Assembly (NCBI GenBank): GCA_023897205.1
Contig: JAHWDD010000002.1
Coordinates: 2,480,001-2,544,000 of the forward strand
Reading direction: 5' to 3'
Source: Exophiala sp. HKRS030
Taxonomy: Eukaryota; Ascomycota; Eurotiomycetes; Chaetothyriales; Herpotrichiellaceae
DNA length: 64,000 bases
The position numbers and the translations under genes were made by a program. Shown piece by piece: positions 11,712 through 20,859 of the stretch; position 1 is the stretch's first letter; each line of letters opens with the position of its first letter. The notes below the pieces were generated by a model, which saw nothing but the letters and a program-made list of their open reading frames with translations, was not told the DNA's origin and searched no databases.

Positions 11712-12863
11712 ATGACCTCAAAAACGACCTTCGCCCTCGTAGGCGGAGGATTCATCGCCCCCCTCCACGCCAAATACATCCAATCTTCACCAGAATGCGA
11801 GCTTGTCGCCATCGTCGACCCGTTCCCTACAGGTCAGAAGCTCGCTAAGTCATTGGCCGTGGCCCACTACGCGAGCGTGTCCGACCTTGTGGTCGCCCAG
11901 CAAAGTCCGGACGTCTACATCATCTGCGTCCCTTCGGGTCTACACGTCAAACTCGCAACGGAGGTTCTCATCACTGGCAACACTCGTGGCACCACCAACT
12001 CGACGCCACGGGTCATACTGGTTGAGAAACCTTTCTGCACCGAATCCGCTTCAGGCGATGCCTTGATCAAGCTGGCCAAAGAAAAGGGCTGCGCTCTCGC
12101 CGTGGGTCATCATCGACGCTTCCACCCCGCCGTCTCGGCCGCGAAAGAGGCCATCGTGGGCGGGAAATTGGGTAAAGTCACGGCCGTGTCGGGGGCGTGG
12201 ACGTGCAGGAAGAACGACGGGTACTTTTTGGCGGCGCAGTGGCGCGTGTCGCGCTCCCAGGGCGGCGGACCGGTGTGGACGAACTTCATCCACGACGTGG
12301 ACGTGCTGCAGTACCTGGTCGGGGCGCGGGTCGTTCGGGTCTGGGCGACCGGGTCGGTGGCGCGACGACACCACGAAGCGGCGAGGCCCAGGGACGAGGT
12401 CGAGGAGGGCGCGGCGCTCCTGATGCTGTTCGCCAACGGTGTCGTGGGCACTTTTGTCATGAACGACAACGTCGCGAGCCCTTACGGCTGGGAGGCGGCC
12501 ACGGGGGACATGCCTGCTTTCCCCAAGGCCGACGTCCCGATCGATTGCTATCGGATCTTTGGGACAGGGGGTACGATCTCGGTGCCGGACGACGTGCTGT
12601 GGACGTACGACGTCGCCGGTGAAGCGGCCGAGGAGAGAAACAACGACGTCGAGGTCGGATGGGGAATTTCCATGACGAGAAAAGTGTTGACGGTCGGGGA
12701 CAAGCACCCCTTTCAGTCCCAGATCGAACACCTGGTCAAGGTCGTCGACCGCGAGGAAGAGCCCAGGTGTTCCGGGGAAGATGGGTTGAGTGCCGTCAAG
12801 GTCTGTGAGGCCGTCATTGAGGCTTTGTCCAAAGGTGATGGATATCCGATTGATATTTGTTGA
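11712..12863 (+). CDS. Gfo/Idh/MocA-family NAD(P)-dependent oxidoreductase
   Basis: Single exon, 383 residues. The N-terminal Rossmann fold has the nucleotide motif ALVGGGFIAPLHA (residues 8-20). The family signature EKPFC (residues 105-109) carries the conserved Lys106. GHHRRF and NFIHDVD follow in the catalytic C-terminal domain, with the FIHDVD histidine as the likely proton shuttle. Members oxidise or reduce sugars, inositols, dihydrodiols and biliverdin. Here it sits at the edge of a ring-cleavage gene set, so a dihydrodiol- or quinate-type substrate is possible but unproven. The 3' half (about 12,100-12,700) is markedly GC-rich compared with its flanks. It converges with the following minus-strand gene with 124 bases between the two stops. 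Confidence 0.9.
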   Translation: MTSKTTFALVGGGFIAPLHAKYIQSSPECELVAIVDPFPTGQKLAKSLAVAHYASVSDLVVAQQSPDVYIICVPSGLHVKLATEVLITGNTRGTTNSTPRVILVEKPFCTESASGDALIKLAKEKGCALAVGHHRRFHPAVSAAKEAIVGGKLGKVTAVSGAWTCRKNDGYFLAAQWRVSRSQGGGPVWTNFIHDVDVLQYLVGARVVRVWATGSVARRHHEAARPRDEVEEGAALLMLFANGVVGTFVMNDNVASPYGWEAATGDMPAFPKADVPIDCYRIFGTGGTISVPDDVLWTYDVAGEAAEERNNDVEVGWGISMTRKVLTVGDKHPFQSQIEHLVKVVDREEEPRCSGEDGLSAVKVCEAVIEALSKGDGYPIDIC

Positions 12864-12987
12864 CGAGGTCGAATCAGCAACTTTGGAAAAAAAGATAACT
12901 CGTAGGAAGATGTGTCAGGGAGGTAGTATATACGTATCGTGGTAGACACTACCCGTATTGATTATTTTTTATTTTATTTTTCTTTAT

Positions 12988-13593
12988 TTATTTCGTTCCC
13001 TCCGCGACCAATTCATCCACACTCTTCATCTTCTTGTCATTATTCTCACCGACGTCGAGTGGCACCAGTATCCTACTGACGGCGTTGTAACCAGCCACTA
13101 CCGTGACCAGTTCCAGAATTTCCCTCTCGTTGAAAAGTGTCTTGAGAGATTCGAACGTAGAGTCCTGCACCCTCACATCCACGGTCGCCTCGTCAGTGTA
13201 CCTTAGCACCGCGACCTCTTTCTCACTCAATTTCTTGTCTGTCGACCGTGTCACTCCCCCCTTGGGGGCGCTGTGTGCCACTTCCAACGCCTCGGGGGAG
13301 AGTCCCGCCTTCAGTGCCAACGCGGCGTGAATGTTCCACTCATAAACGGCCGTGGTTAGAATGGCGACTCTCGAAATGGCCAGTTCGAGGAGTGATTGCG
13401 GGACGATGGTCTCGGTGCGTAGGGCCCCGACAAAGGCGTTGTAACCGCTCGCCACGGGAGGGGAGTGTAAGAGTGTGAGGTCGAGCGGGATCAGAGGACG
13501 AGGTTTGCGCCGGGCTGCTATCCGGGCGTACGTCTCGGCGACCGAAGGGGGTGAGTCTTCGGGAGGGGTAGAGGGTGCATAAGGAAGACGCAT
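12988..13593 (-). CDS. carboxymuconolactone decarboxylase (CMD/AhpD-like) family protein
   Basis: Single exon, 201 residues. The family core is clear: ELAISRVAILTTAVYEWNIH (residues 70-89) followed by AALALKAGLSPEAL, the helical CMD fold with the YEW...H signature. The chain contains no cysteine, so it lacks the CxxC of AhpD peroxidases and cannot do thiol peroxidase chemistry. It resembles the single-domain fungal members near aromatic catabolism genes. Known CMDs decarboxylate 4-carboxymuconolactone to 3-oxoadipate enol-lactone. Here its partners are a ring-cleavage dioxygenase, a lactonizing enzyme and an enol-lactonase-like fusion, so a lactone decarboxylase or isomerase role is reasonable. 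The 3' flank (12957-12993) is almost pure A/T. Confidence 0.82.
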   Translation of the reverse strand: MRLPYAPSTPPEDSPPSVAETYARIAARRKPRPLIPLDLTLLHSPPVASGYNAFVGALRTETIVPQSLLELAISRVAILTTAVYEWNIHAALALKAGLSPEALEVAHSAPKGGVTRSTDKKLSEKEVAVLRYTDEATVDVRVQDSTFESLKTLFNEREILELVTVVAGYNAVSRILVPLDVGENNDKKMKSVDELVAEGTK

Positions 13594-14055
13594 GTTTTAA
13601 TTTACAGAGGGGTGAGGATGCTGAAGAACCGAGGAGCTGTAGATTTCAATGGGAGACATCCAGGGAATATATACATACGATTCCAGAGGAGACCTGATGC
13701 GTTGCAGTACATGGATTTAGGGGCGCCCACATCCGATGTATGTTTACTTGGACCCTTGTTGGAGTGTGTCATTGACGTCTGCGGGGTTATTTATCTACGT
13801 TACTCAGGCATCTACGCATGATATTTTTTAGAAGCCAATTCCGTTCAAGTGTGGATGTTTTTTTTTCTTGCTTCAATATGTGCTATGTATCAAGATGACT
13901 TTCGTCCATCATAGCCTTGGAGACGGTTGAAAACTGTGCATGATGGTAAAAATATGCATGATGCGAAAACGCCCCCCAAGCAAAAGAATTTACTTTGGAA
14001 CCCCGAAAAACGCTGTTGTGATGTTGAAAGTGAAGGGTTTCCCTCTTGAACATGC
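13594..14055 (-). promoter_or_regulatory. upstream region of the CMD-family gene
   Basis: A 462-base gap between the stop of the dioxygenase gene and the start of the CMD-family gene, both on the minus strand. It should hold the CMD-family promoter. I see no gene in it. Confidence 0.4.
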
Positions 14056-15122
14056 TCAGAAAACAGTGTGAACCCAACCGGCCTTCTGGCCAGGCTTCAA
14101 AGGAGCCAAAGTGACGTTGTATTCCAGATCCAGCTGGGCCTTGGGGTCCTTTGACGGCTTGAAGTCGAGCAACAGGTCATCCTTGACCGCACAGACAGAG
14201 TCGCTGGTCACGTAGGGGTCGTCGCGGGGGTAGAGTTGGGTGGTCAGGGACTTGTAGCCCTCGGCGCTGATCATGAGATGGATGTGGGCGGGTCTCATCG
14301 GGTGGCGGTCCATCAGGTTCAAGAGGACGCCGGCGGGGCCGTCGGTGGGGAGGGAGTAGGCGGTCGGGTGGTAGCAGTAGTAGTAGTACTCGCCCTTGTC
14401 GTTGGTGCGGAACTTGCCTCGCAGGTTGTTGACCGACTGGTCGTCGTCCTGGAAGTCGTACTTGCCGTTGGCCGAGGCCTGCCAGATGTCGACGACGGCG
14501 TTGGGGATGGGTTTGCCGGTCTTGTAGTCGCTGACCACGCCGTGCATGAGCGTGACCCGGCCGGTCGGGTAAGGGTCTTGGACGATGCTGTCGCCGAGCT
14601 CACGGAAAGGGGCGTGAGGGCTCCAGAAGGGGCCTAGGATCGTGGAAGATGTAGGGGTCTCGTCGCTGTCCAGCATGATTTTGTTGGCGACTTCGTCCAC
14701 CAGGCTAGAATGAAACACGGAAATGTTAGTGGATTGGTCTGTTGCGTCCGAGGCAGAGCATCAACTTCTTCTCTATTCTCTGTACGTGCGAAAACTTACG
14801 ATTCAATACCCAAAACATCGCAAATTCGTTGACCTTCGTTTCTCTTCGAGTCACTAATCTGGCCGATGGCGTTGACGAATTGAACACCTCTCATCCATTC
14901 CTCGGGCGTCAATTCAGTCTCGCGGATAAAGTCGTGGAGATGTTGGATCAGGTTTCCCAGGACAAATCGTGCGCGGTCAGGCGTCTTTGGGCCCATGGCC
15001 TCAATGAGGCTCTTTGTGAAGTCGGGATCATACTTGTGAGCTGATGACCCATTGGTCGTCTTCCCATTCACTCCATTTAAATTGGTGGTGGTCGAGTTTT
15101 CGACGACGTTCTGAAAAGACAT
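14056..15122 (-). CDS. intradiol ring-cleavage dioxygenase (catechol/hydroxyquinol 1,2-dioxygenase type)
   Basis: Two exons, 15122-14800 and 14704-14056, with GTAAGT donor and TAG acceptor; 323 residues. The N-terminal helical dimerisation domain (about residues 30-125) includes [18 protein letters not shown]. The catalytic beta-sandwich begins near GPFWSPHAP. The four non-haem Fe(III) ligands can be placed: Tyr190 (GKYDF), Tyr224 (AYSLPTDGP), His248 and His250 (RPAHIHL), with the spacing seen in catechol 1,2-dioxygenases. It cleaves a 1,2-dihydroxybenzene between the hydroxyls to a cis,cis-muconate. The N-terminal domain places it with catechol and hydroxyquinol enzymes rather than protocatechuate 3,4-dioxygenase. 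The specific diol cannot be told. It is transcribed away from the lactonizing-enzyme gene across a 946-base shared promoter. Confidence 0.92.
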
Positions 15123-16068
15123 GATGTCAAGGATTTTTTATTTTTGGGGGGGGGTTTGTTTTAGGGGGTGGGTCGGCGATTGAGAAGCGAGGGTGGCAGC
15201 GATTCACCCAAAGTCTCTCAGACAACAAGGACTGGCGATGAGAATGTAAAATTAAGGACACGAAGAATTGGACACACAGAGACAGATAAGACTGGAGACT
15301 ACACTGGGTGAGAACTACTGCGTCGATATATATATTGAATTGTGGGCAGACTCATCAGTGCCGGCAGTGAAAATCGGCTCCTGGTGATGATGACCACCAC
15401 CAACAGCATGTTCGTCTTTCTGCGTACAACTCTGTCTCCAGCTCTTCAATTCTGGGGAACTTCGCAAAATCGGAATAAAACAAAAATGGGAATGGACCAA
15501 TTGTGAGGCCCGTAAGTCTAAGCAGATGGGCAATTGAATATCGGCAAATCGAGGCGCCTCCAACTACCGTGGACGGACGGTACTTTTTGCACCTCCGTTT
15601 TCTTCCCTGACGAATTCTTCGTGGGTCTCAGCATGCCCGGAACAGCCCTTAACGGCGCCCCTAATGACGAAGGACACACGCCTATTATTGAGCCCGCCCT
15701 TTGCCTCCCCCCTCCGATCTTGCCCCGCCGAGGCTTCGAACAACCAAAATCGGTAGTTAAAATACCACACAACATCCCGACACTCCGAACTAGACCCAGG
15801 GCACCGGTGTGGTTTTTTTCTGTGCGAGTACGAGTACATTCGCTGCCCTGGTGCCAGTACTCCGTACTACTACTATAACCAAATAATCGCCCGTAGTCTC
15901 AGGGCACGTATCGTGCACGGCTTTCGGCAACTCACCTCGGGATCCCCTGTAAATTGTTATCCCAAGCAAGCCTTATGAGGCTCCCACACTAATTTCCATC
16001 GTAGCCATGTGACTATTGTTCCAGACTGTCATCATATCGCAACTCAGGTATATAGGTTGGTGCACAAG
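15123..16068. promoter_or_regulatory. shared divergent promoter of dioxygenase and lactonizing-enzyme genes
   Basis: 946 bases between two divergent catabolic genes. It contains a G-run near 15147, a TATATATA tract near 15330, an inverted repeat at 15565-15582 and an intact TACTCCGTA at 15858-15866. A TATATA tract near 16050 sits only about 15-20 bases before the lactonizing-enzyme ATG. Some small open frames cross the region and look like chance. Confidence 0.5.
15565..15582. promoter_or_regulatory. inverted repeat, candidate Zn2Cys6 binding site
   Basis: TACCGT-GGACGG-ACGGTA: perfect 6-base arms around a 6-base spacer, containing CCG and CGG triplets eight bases apart. Zn2Cys6 dimers bind paired CGG triplets. 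It lies between two divergent catabolic genes, and two Zn2Cys6 genes lie further along the window. Binding is inference. Confidence 0.4.
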
Positions 16069-17316
16069 ATGAAGCACCACTTGATGATAGGGACATGGAC
16101 ACCTCCCGGAGCTATCTTCACTGTCGAATTTGACGATGAAGCATGGACCTTGAAATTGGTCAAGAGAACGTCCATACCTGAAGATGAGCCCATCTCATGG
16201 ATGACCTTTGATGTGAGTATAGTACGGAGTGGAAAGTAGACTCGACGCTGACGGCTCCCCGCCTTGCAGCACCAAAGAAAGAACATCTATGGAGCTTCTA
16301 TGAAGAAGTGGTCCAGTCACGCCGTGACAGCACCGGACAACATCTCACATGAAGTCTCTCATCCCATGAGCCATGATCGTAGGTTTGATATTTCCTACGA
16401 CTCTATCGAAGTGCTGACTGACTTACTCGTGGACAGCCCGAGCACAAAGTGCTGATACCCGGACCAGGGCCATCTTCATTCTAGCAGCAAAGAAGCCGCC
16501 TTACTGCGTCTATGGTAACCCATTCTACGAGCATGCGGGTTACGGCAACGTCTTTTCTGTCGACAGTACTGGCAAGCTGGATGAGAACATCCAAAACTAC
16601 GAATACAGCGAAAAGTCCGCCATCCACGGAATGGTCTTTGACCCGACCGAGACGTATCTCTACTCGGCAGATATGTGGGCGGACAAGATCTGGACACACA
16701 AAAAGGCCAGCGACGGCACTCTCACCTTGGTCGGCAGCGTCGATGCACCTTCCGCCGGCGACCATCCTCGATGGGTTGACATTCATCCGAGCGGACACTA
16801 TTTGTATGTGTTGATGGAAGCTGGGAACAGGCTCGGTGAGTATGTCATTGACGAGAAAACTCATATGCCTGTTTTTACGCACAACATCTACCCGTTGGTT
16901 CCACCAGGTAAGGCCCCAAGCACATGCCTAGGTGTCGGTAAAACTGACCATGCACAGGTGTTCGAGATCTCAAGAAGATGTACAGATCAGACGTGGTGTT
17001 TTGTTCCCAGAGTGGAAAACATCTCTTCGCCACGGCCAGATCCAACTCGTCCAGTGTGACGGGTTATATCAGTGCCTTTAGACTTGGACCACAGGGACAA
17101 ATCGAGCGTCAACTATGTATCAGCCCAACGCCCAACAGTGGTGGCCATTCGAACGCCATTGGTGTATGTCCTTGGACGGATGAGTGGTTGGCTTTGACGG
17201 ATGACCAAGATGGTTGGATCGAGATTTACCGGTGGCACGATGAGTATCTTTCCAGAGTGGCTCATCTGGATATCAAGGAGCCTGGGTTTGGGATGAATGC
17301 GATATGGTATGACTAA
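16069..17316 (+). CDS. beta-propeller muconate/3-carboxymuconate lactonizing enzyme (CMLE-like)
   Basis: Four exons, 16069-16212, 16270-16378, 16437-16907 and 16958-17316, joined in frame with consensus splice sites; 360 residues, the usual length for fungal CMLE. Start MKHHLMIGTWTPPG matches the family start, so the upstream ATG at 16009 was not used. Family blocks include TRAIFILAAKKPPY, YGNPFYEHAGYGNVFSV, HGMVFDPTETYLYSADMW and PNSGGHSNAIG. Fungal CMLEs are seven-bladed propellers, unrelated to bacterial ones, that close cis,cis-muconate or its 3-carboxy form to a muconolactone. Here the neighbouring dioxygenase is of catechol type, so the substrate may be plain or hydroxylated muconate rather than carboxymuconate. 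Confidence 0.9.
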
Positions 17317-17867
17317 GCCAGCTGCTCTAGTAACTGGTCTACAGCATGTTCGTAGCATAGGAGTGCCTAGAGTACTCGTAGCTCCTGTACAACGCGAATA
17401 TCGGATTTTGGGGTACGAGAAGTTGGACTTGGAGTCGGAAAAAGACTTATCCGCCACTTATGGGTAGTTGGGGGAGAGTTCTAGGTGTCCCATCGCCCCT
17501 ATCTACATTATTTTTAGCGACCGTAAATCTACCTAGTAGGTAATCCCGCACCCAAATATTCGCTAATGCGGGGTTCGTTCCGATGCAGTCGCAGGCACCT
17601 GTTCACGGCAGATGAACCGGAGTCCTGCCGAGCATCGTCTCCGAACGGCCTCAGAATTCGACGAGCTTTCCATGTTCGACTATCTCCAACCAGTTCAACT
17701 GGAAGAATAGATCAATTCGATACCGTTGATACGAGACTGTGGCCTGACATTGCCTTGCTGCAGGATTGTCCCATTTCTCTTGGGTCAAGGTGGAAGAGTC
17801 CGGGAAGACACGACGAACAAAGCAAAGCACGCAAAGAAAGACGGACTTTTGAAGTGCCGCCGCCACG
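17317..17867. other. intergenic region before the EthD-lactonase fusion gene
   Basis: 551 bases between two plus-strand catabolic genes. It should contain the terminator of the first and the promoter of the second. Open frames here overlap on both strands and look like chance. I see no clear TATA box. Confidence 0.45.
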
Positions 17868-19571
17868 ATGCCTTCATCTAATCCCGTTCGCGGGTTGCTG
17901 TTTGTGACCATGCAACCCAAAGACACGTTATCGCCAGACCTCTTCCACGACTGGTACAACAACGAACATGGACCCAACAGGACTCGACTGTCGTTCATGC
18001 CCAATGGCTTTCGATATCGAGCCTTGGATCTTTCGACACCCAATGGCGGAACACAATCCAAGCCCGAGTTCTTGGCCGTATACGATGCCACTGACATGCA
18101 CCAGTTCACGGAACAGCCATACCAGTACTTGCGCGCACCACCCGGCAAGACGCAGCGGGAGATAGATGTCATGGCACAGATTTGGGTTGATCGATATACG
18201 TTGGATTTTGTGGGCGAGCAAGTCAACGACAAGACCTTTGTGAAACTCGAGTCACCTGAGCACTTCAAGGAGAACCAAGAAGGAAATCTCTTGACGACGT
18301 GCAGACTTCGTCTCTCCCCGGATCAGCTGTCAAACGCGCAGGACTGGATTGAGAAGAAAGTGCTCTCGAAAGTAAGACAGATTCCGGGATGGAGAAAAAC
18401 GTCGTGGTTCAAGACTTCGTACCTCGAACCCCGTGATGACGGCCAGGTCGATTTCGTCTTGATCAACGACTTCACGCCGTCGACGGACCTGTCGTCTTTC
18501 AGCAACGTGTATGATGGCGCACCCTCCGCGGACGCCATATTGAGAAAGTACGAGCTCTTCTACACTTTCGGGACTGCAGCTCGTCACTTGGCGATCGTGG
18601 CGCCCTGGGTATCCCCCGACGGTGTGACCAAGACGATACCAAAGGTCGAACCATTCGGGTCGGCGATTGAATCAACGGTAACGACGAGTGACGGCGCGCT
18701 TCTCCCGTTCCGCCTAGAAGGTAACTCTGATCCCGACGCACCCGCGTTGGTCCTGGTCAACTCGGTTCTCACGACATGGGGGATCTGGGACGGTTTTCTG
18801 AAACACTTCTTCTCCCGCGCGCAGAACCAAAAGTACCGTGTCGTGCGCTTCCTCGCACGTGGTCGGGCCATGCCGAGCGGCACCACGAGTCCTGTGACGA
18901 CCGAGGTCCAGGCGTCGGACGTGATTGCGCTCCTGGACGCTCTGAGAATACCGCAGGCTGCCGGACTGGTGGGTGTATCGATGGGAGGAGCAACCGCAAT
19001 CGCAACGGCACTGACGTATCCGTCGCGGATCGCGTCGTTCATAGCATGCGACACTTCGGCGAAATCTCCAGCGGGGAACAAAGATACGTGGGGCCAACGT
19101 ATCGCCGTGGCCGAGAAGGAAGGCAAGACTCTCCGTCTTTCCTCCCTGTTTGGTGACGAGTCGCCCGACGCCAGCCCGCAACCGGTCGTCGGCGAGGAGC
19201 TGGCCGAGATGACGGTGCGCCGGTGGTTCGTGCCGGAGTCGTACCACGATCCTGCGCTCGTGCCGGAGATTGAGAAGGTCAAGAAGATGGTCGTCACAAA
19301 CTCGCTGCCCGAGTTCCGACGCGGCGTGGAGACGCTGTTCGATTACGATTATACGGACATGCTACCCGGTTACGAGGGCCGAGGTGCGTTCCTCGTCGGT
19401 GCGGGTGACGGCGTCCTCCCCAAAGGGATGGAGAAGTTGTCGCAAACGCTAGGATCAGCGGTGGGAAAGACGGCCTCCTTCAAACTTGTCGAGGGTGCCG
19501 GGCATTTACCAATGGTGGAAAGACCTCAAGTGGTGGCCGAGTTTGTGGGCGACTTCATCAACGCACCTTGA
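17868..19571 (+). CDS. fusion of two EthD-like modules and a 3-oxoadipate enol-lactonase-like alpha/beta hydrolase
   Basis: Single exon, 567 residues. Residues 1-115 are an EthD-type dimeric alpha/beta-barrel module (RGLLFVTMQPKDTLSPDLFH, then DWYNNEHGPNRTRL, FRYRALD). Residues about 130-245 look like a second, more diverged module ending YELFYTF, so the pair could form an intramolecular barrel. Residues about 275-567 are an alpha/beta hydrolase of the 3-oxoadipate enol-lactonase group: GVSMGGA with Ser371 and GAGHLPM with His546; an acid is likely in the GAGDGVLP loop. EthD modules share the fold of bacterial muconolactone isomerase. The protein could therefore isomerise a muconolactone and hydrolyse the enol-lactone, two consecutive steps. 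The hydrolase assignment is firm; the isomerase role is inference. Confidence 0.85.
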   Translation: MPSSNPVRGLLFVTMQPKDTLSPDLFHDWYNNEHGPNRTRLSFMPNGFRYRALDLSTPNGGTQSKPEFLAVYDATDMHQFTEQPYQYLRAPPGKTQREIDVMAQIWVDRYTLDFVGEQVNDKTFVKLESPEHFKENQEGNLLTTCRLRLSPDQLSNAQDWIEKKVLSKVRQIPGWRKTSWFKTSYLEPRDDGQVDFVLINDFTPSTDLSSFSNVYDGAPSADAILRKYELFYTFGTAARHLAIVAPWVSPDGVTKTIPKVEPFGSAIESTVTTSDGALLPFRLEGNSDPDAPALVLVNSVLTTWGIWDGFLKHFFSRAQNQKYRVVRFLARGRAMPSGTTSPVTTEVQASDVIALLDALRIPQAAGLVGVSMGGATAIATALTYPSRIASFIACDTSAKSPAGNKDTWGQRIAVAEKEGKTLRLSSLFGDESPDASPQPVVGEELAEMTVRRWFVPESYHDPALVPEIEKVKKMVVTNSLPEFRRGVETLFDYDYTDMLPGYEGRGAFLVGAGDGVLPKGMEKLSQTLGSAVGKTASFKLVEGAGHLPMVERPQVVAEFVGDFINAP

Positions 19572-19733
19572 GATGCACACCTAAACCATCCAGGTATGTA
19601 TGTATGTGTTTGTGTAATCGTACGTACATAGGATGAACAAATGTATGAAGCTTATGGATCGTGTAGTTTCTTGACTACCCAGTAGATGGCAAATACTACT
19701 CGTTTGTTGCTTCTTCTGCCACTGCTATTACTA

Positions 19734-20859
19734 TCACAACTTCGCCTTCGACTCTCCGGGCGGGGTCGATCTCCCGACGCTCAAATGAGCACCGCCGTCG
19801 ACCTCGATGTCCACGCCGTTGATGTAACCCGCCACGGGTGACGCGAGGAACAACATGACCCCCGCGATGTCCTCGGGGACACCCAGTCTCCGTCTCGGGT
19901 TCGTACCGCTGATGTGCTCCACGCCGCCTAGGTTCTCGATCAACCCGTTGGCCAGCTTCGACGGGAAAAACCCGGGGGCGACCGTGTTGGTCGTGATGTT
20001 TTTGGGGCCCAATTCGACGGCCAGGTTGCGGGCGAGGTGGTGGGCCGCCGCCTTGGACGCAGAGTACATGATCGTGCCGTTCTCGCCGACGTGGGGGACG
20101 TTGACCCCCGCGGTCGAACTCACCACGATGACTCGAGCTGGGTCTGTGGACGTTGCTGATTTCTCGAGGAGTGGTGCAAAGCTATATGTGTGTGCCTCTT
20201 TGGTCAATATCCGTGGATTACCTTCCTGGGAACGGGGTACATGTGCGTGATTGTGTGTCGTTGTGGGGGCGAGGGAGGGAGAGAAAAATACATACGTTCT
20301 CACAATGTTAAATACTCCGCGGACATTCAAATCCAAAATCTTCGCATTCGCCCAGTCCGGCGTCGTCTCAAATGGTCCTCCCCACGTCGCTCCAGCGTTG
20401 GCGACGAGAATGTGTAAGTTTGGCTCAAACTTTTGCACTTCTTCACACAACCGTTGGACTTCTTTCTCTTGGGCCACATTAGCCGCGATGCCGATCGCCC
20501 TACCCTTGATGCCGGGGAGGGCATTGAGTTTGTCGACCGCTTGGTCGATACCTTGGGCCCCTTCCGCCTTTCGGGCGGTTATGAAGACCGTCTTTGCTCC
20601 TGCGCGGAGAAATGCCGTTGCGGCGTGAAGACCCAACCCACGAGAACCTGATTTTCTTTTAGAAAAAATCTTCGATATTTGATTGACCCAAACACAGAGA
20701 ATAGATGCACGGATGGTGAAAAAAGAAGGAGACCAATACGAGTAGAGGTCGTAAGGTGGGTTAGGTTGAGATTCGACCAGTCAGGTACTTACCACCAGTC
20801 ACAAGGGCGACTTTGCCATTTAGATTGAAGAAATTGTCGAAATCTTGAAGTTGGGACAT
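19734..20859 (-). CDS. short-chain dehydrogenase/reductase (classical SDR)
   Basis: Three exons, 20859-20793, 20647-20296 and 20181-19734; 288 residues. The first intron splits the cofactor motif TGGSRGLG (residues 21-28), and only the spliced form restores it. NAGA (in LVANAGATWGG) and the catalytic Ser162, Tyr179 and Lys183 (SSTAG then YSASK) are present. The C-terminal PEDIAGVMLFLAS and YINGVDIEVDGG are typical of classical SDRs. The Arg in TARK after the second beta strand suggests NADP(H). It resembles fungal rhamnolipid/3-oxoacyl reductase-like SDRs. It converges with the fusion gene, and the stops are 162 bases apart. The substrate is unknown; a place in the aromatic pathway is suggested only by position. 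Confidence 0.88.

Noticed and set aside
16009..16068. Upstream in-frame ATG of the lactonizing-enzyme gene
   Set aside because: The extra 20 residues do not match the family start, and the stretch contains a TATA-like tract. The ATG at 16069 fits.
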